From Murimonas intestini (GTDB lineage: Bacteria; Bacillota; Clostridia; Lachnospirales; Lachnospiraceae), in NCBI GenBank assembly GCA_003148945.1, contig QGGY01000010.1:1-64000 (forward strand): 64,000 bases of DNA, given 5' to 3'. Below are positions 62,345-64,000 of the stretch, in pieces. The notes beneath the pieces are model-generated. The model ran no database searches, had not been told where the DNA came from, and saw nothing but the letters and a program-made list of their open reading frames with translations. Both the position numbers and the translations under genes were made by a program. Within the stretch, counting starts at the first letter, position 1; every line of letters starts with the position of its first letter.

Positions 62345-62362
62345 GCCCCGCATGAGCGGGGC
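62345..62362. repeat. GC-rich perfect hairpin
   Basis: GCCCCGC-ATGA-GCGGGGC, placed directly beside hairpin repeat copy D. It may be part of the same composite element. Confidence 0.6.
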
Positions 62363-62364
62363 GC

Positions 62365-62414
62365 GTTACTGCTCACTCTGTGACCAGTAACACGCTTCGC
62401 GGTGCACAGAAACG
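62365..62414 (+). repeat. dispersed hairpin repeat, copy D (extended)
   Basis: GTTACTGCTCAC / GTGACCAGTAAC hairpin followed by an extended tail ACGCTTCGCGGTGCACAGAAACG, which is shared with copy E at 63569. Confidence 0.75.
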
Positions 62415-62444
62415 TAGGGCGGTTACTTGTTAAAAATTATTTAT

Positions 62445-62469
62445 AACGGTTCAGTACCTTCACAGTTAC
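62445..62469 (+). repeat. 25-bp dispersed inverted repeat, copy 2
   Basis: AACGGTTCAGTACCTTCACAG... differs from the copy at 24927 by two bases. Confidence 0.55.
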
Positions 62470-62486
62470 CTGCAAAATAGTTACAA

Positions 62487-63482
62487 TTATTTTTCGGCTG
62501 TAAGGGAATCTATTTTCCTGAGTTCTTCAGCAGTAAAGGGAGAGTGTTTTATAACCTTCAGATTATCAAGGATCTGCTCAGGCTTTGAGGCTCCTATGAG
62601 GACGCTTGTGACGGCGCCGTCTCTGAGCACCCATCCGAGGGCCATCTGTGCGAGAGACTCTCCTCTTGATCTGGCTATGGAATCCAGCTGACGGATACAG
62701 TCCAGGCGTTCCTGGGTGAGCTGGTCTTTATGCAGAAAACGTCCATCTGTAGCTATGCGGCTGTCAGATGGGATCCCCTTTAAATACCTGTCAGTCAGCA
62801 TTCCCTGGGCCAGGGGTGAGAAAGAGATGATTCCTTTTTTCTGCTCCACGGCAGCAGCCTTCAAACCATTGTTTTCAATGGTACGGTTAAAGATATTGTA
62901 GGAATTCTGATTAATGATGAACGGGCAGCCCATTTCTTTAAGGATTTTGCCCGCTTTTACCATGGTTGGCCCGTCATAGTTGGAGAGGCCGGCATAGAGA
63001 GCCTTTCCGCTTCTGACTGCCTGGTCCAGTGCATCCATGGTTTCCTCAAGAGGAGTTTCAGGGTCCATCCTGTGATGATAGAAGATATCTACATACTCCA
63101 AACCCATCCTCTGCAGGCTCTGGTCCAGGCTGGCAAGAAGATATTTCCTGCTGCCCCAGTCTCCGTATGGGCCGGGCCACATGGTATAGCCTGCCTTTGT
63201 GCTGATTATCATCTCGTCCCTGTATCCGGCCAAGTCTTCTTTTAAGATTCTTCCAAAATTTCTCTCGGCGCTGCCGGGTTCCGGTCCATAGTTATTTGCC
63301 AGGTCGAAATGAGTGATGCCATTGTCAAAGGCTGTAAAGCACAGCGCTTTCATATTACTGAAAGCTGCCGTATCACCAAAATTATGCCATAATCCCAGGG
63401 ATACCACTGGCAGCTTCAGGCCGCTGCAGCCACAGCGGTTATAAGCTGTCTCATTGTATCTTGTATCACTTGCTTTGTACAT
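62487..63482 (-). CDS. aldo/keto reductase (YghZ/GAP-reductase-like)
   Basis: 331 aa NADPH-dependent oxidoreductase of the AKR superfamily. Catalytic residues are visible: Asp and Tyr in FDLANNYGPEPGSAERNFG, Lys in ISTKAGYTMWPG, and His in YHHRMD. The YTMWPGPYGDWGS stretch is typical of the L-glyceraldehyde 3-phosphate reductase group, which detoxifies reactive aldehydes. A MerR regulator gene lies divergently, about 345 bases away, with a perfect palindrome in its promoter. The start ATG follows GAAGGAGAATA. Confidence 0.92.
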   Translation of the reverse strand: MYKASDTRYNETAYNRCGCSGLKLPVVSLGLWHNFGDTAAFSNMKALCFTAFDNGITHFDLANNYGPEPGSAERNFGRILKEDLAGYRDEMIISTKAGYTMWPGPYGDWGSRKYLLASLDQSLQRMGLEYVDIFYHHRMDPETPLEETMDALDQAVRSGKALYAGLSNYDGPTMVKAGKILKEMGCPFIINQNSYNIFNRTIENNGLKAAAVEQKKGIISFSPLAQGMLTDRYLKGIPSDSRIATDGRFLHKDQLTQERLDCIRQLDSIARSRGESLAQMALGWVLRDGAVTSVLIGASKPEQILDNLKVIKHSPFTAEELRKIDSLTAEK

Positions 63483-63568
63483 GTAAATATTCTCCTTCTC
63501 TCTGTCATGGCATATACTGCAGCAGTCCGGCTGTCTTGGGATAGTGGCATGTGAACAGTACCCCCTGC

Positions 63569-63677
63569 GTTACTGTTCACTCCGTGACCAGTAACACGCT
63601 CCGCGATGCACAGAAACGGCAAAAACCGCCGTTTCGCGCTGCAACCCTCGGGATTTTCGTGCAAATATGCACGAAAA
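63569..63677 (+). repeat. dispersed hairpin repeat, copy E (composite)
   Basis: Hairpin and tail as in copy D, then two more perfect hairpins: AAACGGC / GCCGTTT (63614-63634) and TTTTCGTGCA-AATA-TGCACGAAAA (63654-63677). The block is flanked by two imperfect direct repeats with GTGAACANTACCCCC (63551 and 63699 areas). Confidence 0.75.
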
Positions 63678-63749
63678 CACCTCGCGGGATGGTGACGTGT
63701 GAACACTACCCCCCATGCTGCAATATATGTTTAGTTTTCAGCTCCTGTA

Positions 63750-63784
63750 TTTACATATACTAACACTTCAAGTATACTTGAAGT
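63750..63784 (+). promoter_or_regulatory. MerR autoregulatory promoter with perfect palindrome
   Basis: TTTACA (63750-63755), 17 bases, TATACT (63773-63778). ACTTCAAGTA / TACTTGAAGT (63765-63784) is a perfect 20-base palindrome over the -10 region, like NmlR/AdhR-type MerR sites. Confidence 0.65.
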
Positions 63785-63825
63785 CAACCGGGAATTTTAC
63801 AATTCAGATAAGTATGGAGGATGGT

Positions 63826-64000
63826 ATGAAAACATATACGATCAGGGAAGTATCACAATTATTTAATCTTCCGGCTTCTACTCTCCGGTATTATGAGGAG
63901 ATGGGCATACTGACAAATATCGGGAGGTCAGATACCGGGCAGCGCATCTATACAGAAGCGCACATTAACCGTCTCAGGAGTATCTGCTGCTTCAAGGGGA
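63826..64000 (+). CDS. MerR-family regulator (partial, cut by window end)
   Basis: Only the first 58 codons are present. They read as a MerR winged helix: TIREVSQLFNLPASTLRYYEEMGIL and GQRIYTEAHINRLRSICCFKG. The ATG follows GGAGGATGG. The divergent aldo/keto reductase and the palindrome in its promoter suggest an aldehyde- or stress-sensing regulator of the NmlR/AdhR type, but the effector domain lies outside the window. Confidence 0.85.
   Translation, partial: MKTYTIREVSQLFNLPASTLRYYEEMGILTNIGRSDTGQRIYTEAHINRLRSICCFKG

Overview
The window looks like chromosome from a Gram-positive anaerobe of the Clostridia, most likely the family Lachnospiraceae; the genus cannot be fixed from the sequence alone. 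The pointers are the cysS-mrnC-rlmB-sigH order, a sporulation sigma-H gene, a T-box in front of proS, paired TIGR03916/TIGR03915-type DNA-repair genes, choline-binding-like GW repeats, sortase-anchored pilin-like surface proteins, yybP-ykoY and NiCo riboswitches, and very regular TTGACA/TATAAT promoters and AGGAGG ribosome sites. Most of the window is core chromosome; I see no prophage, CRISPR array or intact insertion sequence.

Layout. 1-1.5 kb: the 3' end of a 23S rRNA gene with no 5S after it, then two identical tRNA-Trp genes flanking a secreted protein. 1.5-6.8 kb: an ECF sigma factor, a catalytically degenerate signal-peptidase-like membrane protein, an ABC transporter, and a large GW-repeat surface protein. 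6.9-8.6 kb (minus strand): a complete but tiny 27-codon gene with its own promoter, operator-like palindrome, ribosome site and terminator, next to a hypothetical protein and an AraC/GyrI-like regulator. 8.6-14.4 kb: a 1785-residue sortase-anchored adhesin with a long structured leader. 14.4-17.3 kb: a coenzyme A cluster (panT-coaX divergent from coaBC). 17.3-24 kb: a co-directional run with MoxR/VWA, a hydrolase, TrkH and an AI-2E family transporter. 24-30 kb: Mrp, uracil permease, a decayed MNT/HEPN toxin-antitoxin pair, SOS-type DNA-repair genes and an HPr-like protein without the active histidine. 30-36 kb: an XPD-like helicase with a nuclease domain and two zinc-ribbon membrane proteins, one ending in a C-type lectin domain. 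36-42 kb: T-box-proS and purL. 42-46 kb: a catalytically dead REP-associated transposase relative, lipoproteins, a VOC protein and tRNA-Val/tRNA-Met. 46-54 kb: cdd-udp, riboswitch-mntP, ispF, a GNAT protein, cysS-mrnC-rlmB-sigH. 53.7-64 kb: two type I toxin-antitoxin loci (holin-like toxins with convergent antisense RNAs), tRNA-Thr, AEC, HD, MerR and MATE genes, a NiCo-riboswitch-controlled P-type ATPase, an integrase remnant, tRNA-Ala, an aldo/keto reductase and a MerR regulator cut by the window end.

The main candidates for something not yet described are: the 27-aa peptide gene at 6999-7082; the sigma factor plus dead signal-peptidase module at 1508-4115; the structured leader of the giant adhesin; and a dispersed family of hairpin-forming repeats (copies near 29.9, 36.3, 50.4, 62.4 and 63.6 kb) in the same window as a RAYT-like protein that has lost its HUH motif. 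Function names rest on motif recognition by eye; no database search was run.
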